Shown here: positions 1-8,934 of the stretch, piece after piece
Layout: each line of letters begins with the position of its first letter
Numbering within the stretch: position 1 is the stretch's first letter
Assembly: GCF_025244745.1 (NCBI RefSeq)
Contig: NZ_CP104213.1
Location: 2,258,001 to 2,322,000, forward strand
Length of the DNA stretch: 64,000 nt
DNA from: Deinococcus rubellus
GTDB taxonomy: Bacteria; Deinococcota; Deinococci; Deinococcales; Deinococcaceae
Reading direction: 5' to 3'
Notes under the pieces: model-generated
The model's input: only the letters and a program-made list of their open reading frames with translations
What the model was told of the DNA's origin: nothing
Database searches by the model: none
Translations under genes and position numbers: made by a program

Positions 1-98
1 GGCAGCGGGCGCGCAGCCAGGACCGGACCCAGTGCCAGCAAAAAGCCCAGCAGCAACGGGCCGCCGAGTTTCCGGAATCTTGAAAAAGATGGGGCCAT
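1..98 (-). CDS. N-terminus of a secreted protein (cut by window edge)
   Basis: Reading leftwards from an ATG at 96-98, 32 codons stay open to the window edge. They encode a short basic start (MAPSFSRFRK), a hydrophobic core (LLLGFLLALGPVLA) and an A-x-A-like end, which is a typical Sec signal peptide. The function cannot be told from so little sequence. The IS200/IS605 element begins only a few tens of bases upstream of this start, so the gene's original promoter is probably displaced or replaced by the element. No strong ribosome binding site is visible. The call is an inference from the signal peptide alone. Confidence 0.5.
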   Translation of the reverse strand, partial: MAPSFSRFRKLGGPLLLGFLLALGPVLAARPL

Positions 99-132
99 CT
101 GAACCTGATTCTCTCAGATAACTTCTGACTCT

Positions 133-154
133 CCCCAGGCCTAGAGGCCGGGGG
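133..154 (-). repeat. Right-end hairpin overlapping the tnpB stop codon
   Basis: A 10-bp stem with one mismatch (CCCCAGGCCT, 2-nt loop, AGGCCGGGGG) spans the tnpB stop codon at 141-143. In this family the right-end hairpin is recognised by TnpA, and the transcript of the same region forms the 3' scaffold of the TnpB guide (omega) RNA. That role here is inferred from position. Confidence 0.6.
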
Positions 155-1400
155 TTCTTGAAGTGTTGAGCTTCAAGTGACGCGAAAAGTGCGGCGCGAA
201 CCGAACACCCCTCACGGGGGGAGCCATGACCCCGACTACAGGTTTCCCGAAGGAATCCAGATACTTTGCACGGATATTAATCGCACCCACGGCGTCCCTA
301 TCGCACACGTAACCGCACTTGCACTTGTACGTCCGGCCTCTCGGCTTATGACGCGCAGCGCACTGCGGGCAGGTTTGCGAGGTGTACGCCTCGTCCATCA
401 GCACGGCCTGCATTCCCAGTCGCTGACTCTTATAGGTAACCATCTGGCGGAACTTGCCAAACGACCACCCGTGCAGCTTCTGGTTCGCTTTCGCGCCGTA
501 TTGCATAGATTTGCGGATGTCTCTGATGTCGCCAATAACGACGGTTTGCACGCCCTGGTTGTACAGCGTGGAAACAAGGTGGCTACTCTGCTTGTGCTGA
601 ATGTCTCTGATCTGATGATCGATTTGGCGAGTCATGCGCCTCTTGGCACGGATGAGCTTCTTACGACGGCGACTACTGGGTTGCTTTCCGTTCCCCTTTC
701 CGGTTTTGGAAATCTTGGCGTCGAGTTTGGCGATGACCTTGGCCCGGTAGCGCGACTTACTCCGCGCCAAACGCCCGGAGTAGATCGTGGCCTTCTCGCC
801 GTCGTAGACAGTGGCGGTTCGGAGTTCGCCCTGATCGATCGCCGCCACACCGTTTCCCAGCACGTGTCCCGCCTGGGCCTCGTAGACAGCCCGGACCTCG
901 TACCCTCCGGTCTTCTTCCAGCCGATCTCTACCATGTCCGGCAAATCATGCGTCCAAGGAAGAATGACATTCTCGCTGCTTTTTCCGGTAGAGAGGATGA
1001 GATGGCTGTCCTTGAGGCGAATCCCCGACGATTTCCAGGTGATCTTGTAGTACCACTTGCGCCGCCGGGGGTACTTGGCCTTCTGATCCCCCTTCTTCTT
1101 GCGTTCGTTCGCGCTCTTGATCGACGAATAGAAGTTGCCAACGATAGCGCCGCAGGTGTGGGAGTGGAGCAGCCCATCAGGGTCTTTGGGGCAGAGCGCT
1201 TCCATGCCGTACTGCGAAAGGAAGACGGGCTTGCGGCCATTCTTGCCATTTCCGGTCTTGCGGAGAATGCGCCAGTAGGCGACGAGGACCTGCGTATACA
1301 ACTGACCCGAAGCGTGGGACAACTGGTCTAGAAGTTTGCTCTTGGGCAAGGCGGCTTTGCGGACAAACCGCTGGACATCCCGCCTGGGCTTCTTAGGCAT
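141..1400 (-). CDS. tnpB: TnpB, IS605-family RNA-guided endonuclease
   Basis: 419 residues, full length for TnpB. The N-terminal part is basic. A RuvC-like core follows with D189 in AIDQGE and D369 in the CDRDAVGAINI motif. A four-cysteine zinc finger lies between them (C344/C347 and C360/C362). The usual second acidic residue of the RuvC-II strand is not in its normal place: the strand reads VVIGDIRDI, with G290-D291 where an E is expected. An invariant-looking E337 sits just before the zinc finger (MDEAYTSQTCP). TnpB proteins cut DNA next to a short target-adjacent motif using an RNA transcribed from the element's end, which favours retention of the element. The start overlaps the tnpA stop by 8 bases, so translation is probably coupled. 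Confidence 0.9.
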   Translation of the reverse strand: MPKKPRRDVQRFVRKAALPKSKLLDQLSHASGQLYTQVLVAYWRILRKTGNGKNGRKPVFLSQYGMEALCPKDPDGLLHSHTCGAIVGNFYSSIKSANERKKKGDQKAKYPRRRKWYYKITWKSSGIRLKDSHLILSTGKSSENVILPWTHDLPDMVEIGWKKTGGYEVRAVYEAQAGHVLGNGVAAIDQGELRTATVYDGEKATIYSGRLARSKSRYRAKVIAKLDAKISKTGKGNGKQPSSRRRKKLIRAKRRMTRQIDHQIRDIQHKQSSHLVSTLYNQGVQTVVIGDIRDIRKSMQYGAKANQKLHGWSFGKFRQMVTYKSQRLGMQAVLMDEAYTSQTCPQCAARHKPRGRTYKCKCGYVCDRDAVGAINIRAKYLDSFGKPVVGVMAPPVRGVRFAPHFSRHLKLNTSRTPGL

Positions 1401-1800
1401 GCTTCTGGTCCTCCACGTACTGCTTCACGATTTCCAGCGGTGCGCCGCCAACGGTAGCGACGAAATAACTGTTCGTCCAGAGGGTCGGAAGCCGCGATTT
1501 CAGCCACGGGAACTCTGAGCGCAGCAGGCGACTGGAACGGCCTTTTGCCAGCTTGACGAGCTTATGGATACCAAACTGAGGATCTACCTGCACCAAAAGA
1601 TGAACATGATCCGGCATGATCTCCAGCGCCATGAGATCGCATTCCATTTCTGTTACCACGTCCGCAAGAATCATTTTCAGGCGTTCATCTACTCCATCCA
1701 CCAACACTGCACGTCGGTATTTCGGCGTCCAAACAACGTGATAGAGACAGCGGTACACCACATTGGATTTGGATTTGTAGTTGACCTTAAACTCACTCAC
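1393..1800 (-). CDS. tnpA: TnpA, IS200/IS605 Y1 transposase
   Basis: Single-strand DNA transposase of the HUH-Y1 class. From the GTG at 1798-1800 it has 135 residues with the HUH motif H65-V-H67 (MPDHVHLL) and the catalytic tyrosine Y128 (VKQYVEDQ), which is a complete protein for this family. The open frame continues upstream to 1881, but that stretch contains the left-end hairpin sequence and is not protein-like, so I prefer the GTG start. It lies directly before tnpB and probably mobilises the whole element. Both catalytic motifs are intact, so it may still be active. Confidence 0.88.
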   Translation of the reverse strand: MSEFKVNYKSKSNVVYRCLYHVVWTPKYRRAVLVDGVDERLKMILADVVTEMECDLMALEIMPDHVHLLVQVDPQFGIHKLVKLAKGRSSRLLRSEFPWLKSRLPTLWTNSYFVATVGGAPLEIVKQYVEDQKHA

Positions 1801-1849
1801 GAGGGAATTATATAGCATGAATCTAGATAACGCGACAAGCAAAGACAAA

Positions 1850-1901
1850 GCCCTGCAGACAGTGCAGGGCAACCAACTCACCCCATCCCTAAAGGGAGGG
1901 G
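1850..1901 (-). repeat. Left-end hairpins of the IS200/IS605 element
   Basis: Two stem-loops lie upstream of tnpA. One is a perfect 8-bp stem GCCCTGCA with 5-nt loop (1850-1870). The other, CCCC(A)TCCC / GGGAGGGG (1881-1901), has a bulged A. A bulged subterminal hairpin is the TnpA recognition signal in this family. Which one is used is not decided by the sequence alone. Confidence 0.55.
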
Positions 1902-1941
1902 CTTTGCGTCGCTTATCTGGTCAACGCCCTCTGACTTGACC

Positions 1942-2409
<468 letters not shown>

Positions 2410-2461
2410 GGCTCAGTTTAACGCCGCCGCCCATGCAGTACCGTGAGCCTCGCTTAAAATC

Positions 2462-2728
2462 TCAAGCGTCCTCAGCAGTCTGCTGCAACGCCAGGCCGCG
2501 CTGATAAAAGTCCCAGCACTCACCGGGCCAGGTCTGGAAAATCAGGCGGCGGTTGGCGAGGTCGGCGGCAGCCAGGGCCGCACCGAGATGCTGGAAGAAG
2601 CGGCTGCCCTGTTCCTGCATGGCGTGGGCGGTCCAGTACGGCGGCTGGGCCGTCAGCGCGGCGAGCCGGTCTCCGGGCGAGTCGGCTGCGGGGGAGTCAT
2701 GGAGCGGGGCGGCGTCAGTCGGGGTCAT
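2462..2728 (-). CDS. Small conserved-looking protein of unknown function
   Basis: 88 residues from the ATG at 2726-2728. The C-terminal two thirds have protein-like composition (FFQHLGAALAAADLANRR, TWPGECWDFYQRG) with aromatic and helical segments. I do not recognise a family. The same frame is open further upstream (to 3160), but that part is antisense to the DUF2946 gene and rich in Pro/Arg, so it was trimmed. The gene is divergent from the copper module, from which it is separated by about 65 bp. Confidence 0.55.
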   Translation of the reverse strand: MTPTDAAPLHDSPAADSPGDRLAALTAQPPYWTAHAMQEQGSRFFQHLGAALAAADLANRRLIFQTWPGECWDFYQRGLALQQTAEDA

Positions 2729-2779
2729 CACGCCTGCATTGTGGTCCACGCCGCCTGGTTTGTCCTTAAGGGGCCGGGG

Positions 2780-2785
2780 TAAGCT
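2780..2785 (+). promoter_or_regulatory. TANNNT -10 box for a leaderless transcript (DUF2946 gene)
   Basis: TAAGCT ends 7 nt before the ATG at 2793 and no Shine-Dalgarno lies between. This is the spacing expected when transcription starts at the start codon. Confidence 0.45.
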
Positions 2786-2792
2786 GGGGTCA

Positions 2793-3305
2793 ATGCCCCG
2801 CCCCGCCCGGCTCCGGTTCCAGCGCATGCTGGCGGCGCTGCTGTGGCTGGTTGCCTCGTTCGCCTTCCTGACCCGCCAGCAGGACATGAACATGCCAACG
2901 ATGCCGGGCATGTTCGGCATGGAGGCCACGTCCCCAGTGGGTGGCGGGCCAGGGCAACCATCGCCGCTTGCCGGGCCGTCACAGCTGGTGTCCATGCCGA
3001 TGAGCGGACCGGTGACGGCTGCACCGGACAAGCAGGGCCGGACCAGTCCCACAGAGTCCCCCAGCGCCCAGGCAAGCCGCGAGCACCACGACGCCAACGC
3101 GCCACCCGCGCCCGGTCCGCGCAGTGACACCCACGCCGGACACTGCCCCTTCTGTTTCACGGCGGCGTTCGCGCTGGCCGCGTTCTCGGTTGAGGTACTG
3201 GCCCGGCCACCGTCCCGGATGGCAGATCAAGGCAGCGACCTGCCATCCGTGCCGCACCCGCTGGTGGGGCACAAACGGGCACGCGCACCACCTTTCTGGA
3301 GCTGA
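2793..3305 (+). CDS. DUF2946-type envelope protein, start of copper module
   Basis: 170 residues. A hydrophobic N-terminal segment (MLAALLWLVASFAF, about residues 12-25) is followed by a Met/His/Pro-rich stretch. The family hallmark HAGHCPFCF, with paired cysteines and histidines, lies near residues 110-120 and leads into a second hydrophobic segment. DUF2946 genes are usually found beside copper-handling and TonB-dependent import genes; the biochemical role is not established. The many methionines and histidines suit Cu(I)/Cu(II) binding, which is an inference. The longer frame open to 2553 is antisense to another gene, so I start at 2793, where a leaderless promoter fits. YcnI-like, copC and copD follow in the same direction. 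Confidence 0.75.
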   Translation: MPRPARLRFQRMLAALLWLVASFAFLTRQQDMNMPTMPGMFGMEATSPVGGGPGQPSPLAGPSQLVSMPMSGPVTAAPDKQGRTSPTESPSAQASREHHDANAPPAPGPRSDTHAGHCPFCFTAAFALAAFSVEVLARPPSRMADQGSDLPSVPHPLVGHKRARAPPFWS

Positions 3306-3356
3306 AGAACCCTCTCTTCAAGCCTTCCATTCCCAGTTTCCAGAAAGGACCATCCC

Positions 3357-3803
3357 ATGAAAAAACTCAGTCTTCTGCTGTCGGTTGCTGCCCTGTCCCT
3401 GACGCCCGCCCTGGCCCACGCCGTTGTCCGCACCGAAACGGGCGCAGCCGAGAGCGCGGCGGGAGCCAGCGAGACCTACCGCCTGAACGTGCCTGTCGAG
3501 AAAGACATGGCCACCACCGCAGTCCGGCTGGAGGTCCCAAAAGGCCTGACCATCACCCGCTTTCAGGTCACGCCGGGCTTCGTGCGAACCGTCAAGACCG
3601 ACGACGCCGGGCTGGTCACCGAGATCACCTGGACTGGCACCATCGCGCCGATGGAATACGCCCGCTTCTTCTTTCAGGCCCGCAACCCCGAGGCTGCTGG
3701 CGACGTGAGCTGGAACGTGTATCAGACTTACGCCGACGGCAGCGTGGTGGCCTGGGACGGCGTTGACCCGCAGACGCCCGCCAGCAAGACAACCGTCAAG
3801 TAA
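3357..3803 (+). CDS. YcnI-like (DUF1775) secreted copper-associated protein
   Basis: 148 residues with a Sec signal peptide ([22 protein letters not shown]) and one DUF1775/YcnI beta-sandwich domain. In characterised YcnI proteins the mature N-terminal histidine and a tryptophan help to bind Cu(II). Here the cleavage region [10 protein letters not shown] leaves a histidine near the N-terminus, and tryptophans occur in ITWTGTIAP and [10 protein letters not shown] strong AAAGGA ribosome binding site precedes the ATG. It is followed after 51 bp by copC. YcnI, CopC and CopD are commonly encoded together, and the order here supports a role in periplasmic copper handling. Confidence 0.82.
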   Translation: MKKLSLLLSVAALSLTPALAHAVVRTETGAAESAAGASETYRLNVPVEKDMATTAVRLEVPKGLTITRFQVTPGFVRTVKTDDAGLVTEITWTGTIAPMEYARFFFQARNPEAAGDVSWNVYQTYADGSVVAWDGVDPQTPASKTTVK

Positions 3804-3854
3804 AAGCTGAGCATCCGGGGGCAGGCGAGCCCGCTTGTCCCCACGAGGAATCCC

Positions 3855-4253
3855 ATGAAGAAACTGCTTCCCCTGTTCACGGCGCTGCTGCTCGGCACGG
3901 CTGCCGCCCACACCCAGATCACCCACTTCACCCCGGCGGCGGGCAGCAGCGTGGCCGCACCCAAACTCATCACGCTGGTCTTCAGCGAACCGATCAACCT
4001 GCGCTTCTCGACCTTCAAGGTCTACGCCCTGCCCGCCGGGATGGACGCGGCGACGTTCGCGGCCACCAAAGTCAGCCTCAAAAACGACGCCGATGCCCGC
4101 GCCGACGCCTACACCGGCTCGTCCAGCATGGCCGCCAGACTCAACCTGCCCATGAAGCCAAACCTGAAACCCGGTGTGTATGTGGTGATGTGGCACATTC
4201 TGTCCGATGATGGCCACCCCGTCAGCGGGCAGAGCACCTTCAGCGTCAAGTAG
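3855..4253 (+). CDS. copC: CopC-family periplasmic copper-binding protein
   Basis: 132 residues: a signal peptide (MKKLLPLFTALLLGTAAA) followed by a CopC/YobA domain whose mature N-terminus begins with a histidine (H19). The C-terminal motif MWHILSDDGHPVSG supplies the other conserved copper ligands (H-x-L-S-x-D-G-H). It matches the single Cu(II)-site type of CopC because the Met-rich Cu(I) loop is not evident. GAGGA precedes the ATG. The copD start follows the copC stop by 8 bp, so the two are almost certainly co-translated partners: CopC delivers periplasmic copper to the CopD membrane protein. Confidence 0.92.
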   Translation: MKKLLPLFTALLLGTAAAHTQITHFTPAAGSSVAAPKLITLVFSEPINLRFSTFKVYALPAGMDAATFAATKVSLKNDADARADAYTGSSSMAARLNLPMKPNLKPGVYVVMWHILSDDGHPVSGQSTFSVK

Positions 4254-4261
4254 GGCGAGCG

Positions 4262-5317
4262 ATGATCTGGCTGGCCCTGGCCAAACTGCTGACTTATCTG
4301 GGTCTGTCCCTGCTGCTGGGCGGCAGCGTCATGCGCCGTACCCGGCTGGCCGATCTTCCGCTGTGGTGGCTGGGGCTGGGCGCGGGGCTGGTGCTCGCGG
4401 GCGGACTGCTGGAAGTCGGCAGCACACTGATTGATCTGGGCTTCACGGCTCCCAGTGACGTGGCCGACTTTCTGACGACCACCCGCACCGGCAGGGCCGC
4501 CATCGTCCGCGTCATCGGCGCAGCGCTGCTGCTGGCTTCCGGGCTGCAAGGCTGGTGGCTGCTGAGCCTGGGCGCGGGGGTGCTGACCCTCTGGGGCGCG
4601 GCGAGTGCCGGACACTCCGGCGAACTGGGCGGGGTCTGGCTGCTGCTCGACATGGTCCATGCAGGCGCGGCGGCCATCTGGGTGGGCGGGGTCCTGGCCC
4701 TGGCCTCCCGGCGGCCCAGCCTGGAGACTGGCCGCAGGTTCACGGCGGTGGCGCTCTCATGTATCGGCGTGCTGGTCGTGTCCGGCGTGGTCGCCACGCT
4801 GCGCCATGTGCCGCTGGCTTCTCTGTGGTCCGCGCTGTGGGGCAGCACCTGGGGCATGGCCCTGCTGATCAAGCTGGGACTGCTGGTGACGGTGGTGCCG
4901 ATGTCGGTGCTGGTACGGCGGGCACTGACCACCGGCTGGCTGGCCCCGCTCCTTCTGGAAAGCGCGCTGCTGACTGGCGTGCTGGGCGTCTCAGGAGCGC
5001 TGGCGACCTCGCCGCCGCCAAGTCTGGCACTCATCCAGCGCCAGGTCGTGCCGGTGTCGGTCAAGCTGGGCGGGCAGATCGTCAGCGGACAACTGGTGCT
5101 CAGCGGCCCCGGCGACCTCGCGTTGACGCTGACACCGGCATTGCCCAACTTACGGGCCAGGCTGATCATGCTCGATCACGCCATGCCCAATCAGTCGCTC
5201 GTGCTGAGCAATGTGGGCGGCGCAATGAGCGCCCAGACCCAGCTGTGGATGAGCGGAAACTGGGCGCTGGAACTCTCGCAGGGCGTAGAGCGGGCGCGGG
5301 TGAAATTTGGGTATTAG
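4262..5317 (+). CDS. copD: CopD-family copper resistance/import membrane protein
   Basis: 351 residues with about eight hydrophobic segments in the first 250 (for example LAKLLTYLGLSLLLGG and LLDMVHAGAAAIWVGGVLAL), covering the CopD domain. The VHAGAAAIWVGG segment carries the conserved His and Trp of the family. The final ~90 residues form a soluble, beta-rich tail (from about residue 262) of the kind found on YcnJ-type CopD proteins. It likely moves copper across the cytoplasmic membrane in cooperation with CopC. Last gene of the module. Confidence 0.88.
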   Translation: MIWLALAKLLTYLGLSLLLGGSVMRRTRLADLPLWWLGLGAGLVLAGGLLEVGSTLIDLGFTAPSDVADFLTTTRTGRAAIVRVIGAALLLASGLQGWWLLSLGAGVLTLWGAASAGHSGELGGVWLLLDMVHAGAAAIWVGGVLALASRRPSLETGRRFTAVALSCIGVLVVSGVVATLRHVPLASLWSALWGSTWGMALLIKLGLLVTVVPMSVLVRRALTTGWLAPLLLESALLTGVLGVSGALATSPPPSLALIQRQVVPVSVKLGGQIVSGQLVLSGPGDLALTLTPALPNLRARLIMLDHAMPNQSLVLSNVGGAMSAQTQLWMSGNWALELSQGVERARVKFGY

Positions 5318-5443
5318 CCCCCCAGCTTCTGGCCCGTACCGACCATTCGCGCGCAGTGGTGTTGGGCGGATTTCGGGCTGGGCACACTGGTCAGCGGCCC
5401 CGAATCCAGAACGGCCCTCCAGTTTATTACTGGCCCTTTTATA

Positions 5444-5475
5444 GCAGCGCCGCTCCACCACCGGGGCGGCGCTGC
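5444..5475 (+). terminator. Possible terminator hairpin after copD
   Basis: Perfect 10-bp stem with 12-nt loop about 125 bp downstream of the copD stop. There is no T-tract, so termination is uncertain. Confidence 0.3.
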
Positions 5476-5631
5476 GAACGTTGGAGCGGGCGATCTTCTC
5501 AATGACGGTCCGCCGCACACTCCCGGGAGGCAGCTCCACGCCCTTCCCCGACAGGCAAGCACCCATCGCACCCGACACCCGTCCAGCAGCCCGGAACCGA
5601 GCCAGCTGACACACCTTCCGGCCTCCCCTGC

Positions 5632-5637
5632 TAGGCT
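5632..5637 (+). promoter_or_regulatory. TANNNT -10 box ahead of the parA mini-ORF
   Basis: TAGGCT ends exactly 6 nt before the ATG at 5644, the same geometry as at many other starts in the window. Confidence 0.4.
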
Positions 5638-5643
5638 GCGCTC

Positions 5644-5682
5644 ATGAAGCTTGCGCCGGGAGCCGCCAGATGCCGCAGGTAA
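5644..5682 (+). CDS. Possible 12-residue leader peptide overlapping parA
   Basis: A leaderless-type ATG opens a 12-codon frame (MKLAPGAARCRR) that runs into the parA coding sequence, whose ATG is at 5670. The parA ribosome binding site (GGGAG, 5658-5662) lies inside this mini-ORF, so its translation could control or couple parA translation. There is no protein-level evidence; this rests only on promoter spacing and overlap. Confidence 0.3.
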   Translation: MKLAPGAARCRR

Positions 5683-6281
5683 TTGCCGTCACGTCCGAGA
5701 AGGGCGGTGTGGGCAAGAGTACCCTCAGCGTTCACCTGGCCGGGGCCTTTCAGGAGCGCGGCCTGAGTGCCGTGCTGATCGACGAGGACGGGCGGGTCGG
5801 CAGCGCCGTGCGCTGGGCCAGGCGCGGGCCAGGGCTACCCTTTCCGGTGCTGGAACCCGAAGAGGTCAGGCCAAAAAAGCTCAAAGACGCCGACGTGGTC
5901 GTCATCGACACCGAAGGCCGCCCCAAACGCAAGGAACTGCGGACCCTGGGCGAGCGGGCCGACATCATTCTGGTGCCGAGCGGGGTGTCGCCCCTGGAAC
6001 TCGACGCCACCAGTGAGCTGATGAACTTCTTTCACGAGGACCCGCTGACCCGCCGCCGCACCCGCGTGGTGGTCAACAGGGTGCCTCCCGTCGGCAGGGC
6101 CGGTGAAAGCGCCCGCGAGGATCTGCGCGAGAGCGGCGTCACCGTCTGCAACACCCTGGTGCGCTCGTACGCCGCTTACGTGCGGGCCGCCGAACTCGGC
6201 CTGCTGTGCCGCGACGTGCCGGATCACCGGGCAGCGCAGGCCTGGGCCGACATCGTGACCCTGTCGAGAGAACTGCTGTGA
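5670..6281 (+). CDS. ParA/MinD-type P-loop ATPase
   Basis: 203 residues, short for the ParA family (no N-terminal DNA-binding extension). It has the deviant Walker A KGGVGKST at residues 11-18, switch region around IDEDGRVGSA, and Walker B VVVIDTEG near residues 72-79. Such ATPases position or segregate DNA or protein cargos by dimerising on DNA. The next gene, 24 bp downstream, encodes a small basic protein with a ribbon-helix-helix-like C-terminus, which is the layout of plasmid ParA/ParG-type partition pairs. No ParB is visible. The pair could be a chromosomal orphan or a remnant of an integrated replicon; the sequence does not decide. Confidence 0.85.
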   Translation: MPQVIAVTSEKGGVGKSTLSVHLAGAFQERGLSAVLIDEDGRVGSAVRWARRGPGLPFPVLEPEEVRPKKLKDADVVVIDTEGRPKRKELRTLGERADIILVPSGVSPLELDATSELMNFFHEDPLTRRRTRVVVNRVPPVGRAGESAREDLRESGVTVCNTLVRSYAAYVRAAELGLLCRDVPDHRAAQAWADIVTLSRELL

Positions 6282-6305
6282 GTGGTTTATGGTGAGGCGC
6301 GGCGG

Positions 6306-6539
6306 ATGAGCAAGCGGTTCGCCTATCTGGAGGGCCAGAGTGTCCGCAAGAAGAAGCGCGACAAGTCCAAGCCCGACCCCGACAGCCTAGAGCCGCTGGA
6401 GATCGTCTATGTCCGCAAGGAAGTGCTGCGGGCGGTGTGGAGGGAAGTCAAGCGTGAGGGTGGCGAGAGCGTCTCGGAGCTGGTCGACGAACTGCTCTCG
6501 GCCTGGCTGCGCACCCGCTCCGGCGGGCACGGCGAGTAG
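6306..6539 (+). CDS. Small basic protein, likely ribbon-helix-helix partner of ParA
   Basis: 77 residues from the ATG at 6306, preceded by a purine-rich GGCGCGGCGG. The first 35 residues are strongly basic (KKKRDKSK) and probably disordered. The rest reads EIVYVRKEVLRAVWREVKREGGESVSELVDELLSAWL, a short strand then two helices, consistent with a MetJ/Arc (RHH) DNA-binding fold. By analogy with ParG/Omega it could bind a centromere-like site and stimulate the ParA ATPase; this is inferred from size, fold and context. A 17-bp perfect palindrome follows 19 bp after the stop. Confidence 0.65.
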   Translation: MSKRFAYLEGQSVRKKKRDKSKPDPDSLEPLEIVYVRKEVLRAVWREVKREGGESVSELVDELLSAWLRTRSGGHGE

Positions 6540-6558
6540 CGGCGGCACGAAGAGACTC

Positions 6559-6599
6559 GACGGCCTTGTTGTTCCCAGCCCAGGAACAACAAGGCCGTC
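6559..6599 (+). terminator. Perfect 17-bp inverted repeat, probable terminator
   Basis: GACGGCCTTGTTGTTCC and its exact complement are separated by 7 nt. It follows the ParA/RHH pair and precedes sucC. There is no T-tract, so it may act as a structured terminator/processing signal. A binding site for the RHH protein is a weaker alternative. Confidence 0.55.
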
Positions 6600-6748
6600 T
6601 ATAGATGAGAAGTGAGCCTGGAACGGTATACTTCTTTACCGGGTAAGCAGGACTCCACAATCCAACACCTCAAGCATCAATGGCGCAACCTAGAGCCGCG
6701 CCCCCCTTCCCAGACGTCTCAGTCTAGGTTTTCAGTCAAGGAGCAACA

Positions 6749-8829
<2,081 letters not shown>

Positions 8830-8849
8830 GAACTTCAGATTGAACAGAA

Positions 8850-8872
8850 GTCGCCTCGCGGGGCGGCTTTTT
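8850..8872 (+). terminator. Rho-independent terminator of sucCD
   Basis: A 7-bp GC-rich stem (GTCGCCT / GGGCGGC with G-T pairs), 4-nt loop and T5 tract. Confidence 0.8.
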
Positions 8873-8891
8873 ATTTGTCAAAAAACGAAAA

Positions 8892-8919
8892 GAGGGGCCG
8901 CCCATTCAGACGGCCCCTC
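8892..8919 (-). terminator. Rho-independent terminator of the proline operon
   Basis: Perfect 9-bp stem GAGGGGCCG / CGGCCCCTC with 10-nt loop. On the minus strand it is followed by TTTTCG and a T-rich run, 16 bp after the P5C dehydrogenase stop. Confidence 0.8.
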
Positions 8920-8934
8920 CCTTTTACTCCCGGC

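Larger units (their letters stand above)
118..1905 (-). mobile_element. IS200/IS605-family insertion sequence (tnpA + tnpB)
   Basis: The element carries a Y1 HUH transposase (tnpA) and an RNA-guided-nuclease-type tnpB in the same direction with an 8-base overlap. Both ends hold imperfect hairpins of the type this family uses instead of terminal inverted repeats: 133-154 at the tnpB end, and 1850-1870 plus 1881-1901 at the tnpA end. Base composition is visibly lower in GC than the flanks. Boundaries are approximate because this family makes no target duplication and the exact cleavage tetra/pentanucleotides were not resolved. Confidence 0.8.
5318..5643. other. Intergenic region with one GC-rich hairpin
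   Basis: About 320 bp with no supported gene. It contains a perfect 10-bp inverted repeat GCAGCGCCGC / GCGGCGCTGC (5444-5453 and 5466-5475) that could end the copper operon, though no T-tract follows. The rest shows nothing I can name. Confidence 0.4.

Noticed and set aside
177..1331. 384-codon plus-strand frame across the IS605 element
   Set aside because: Antisense to TnpB, which has all its motifs on the minus strand.
2462..3160. Long version (232 codons) of the small minus-strand gene
   Set aside because: The upstream 144 codons are antisense to the DUF2946 gene and cross its promoter, so only the 88-codon version is kept.
6559..6599. Palindrome as a centromere for the ParA/RHH pair
   Set aside because: A single inverted repeat after the genes fits a terminator better; centromeres of such systems are usually tandem short repeats upstream.
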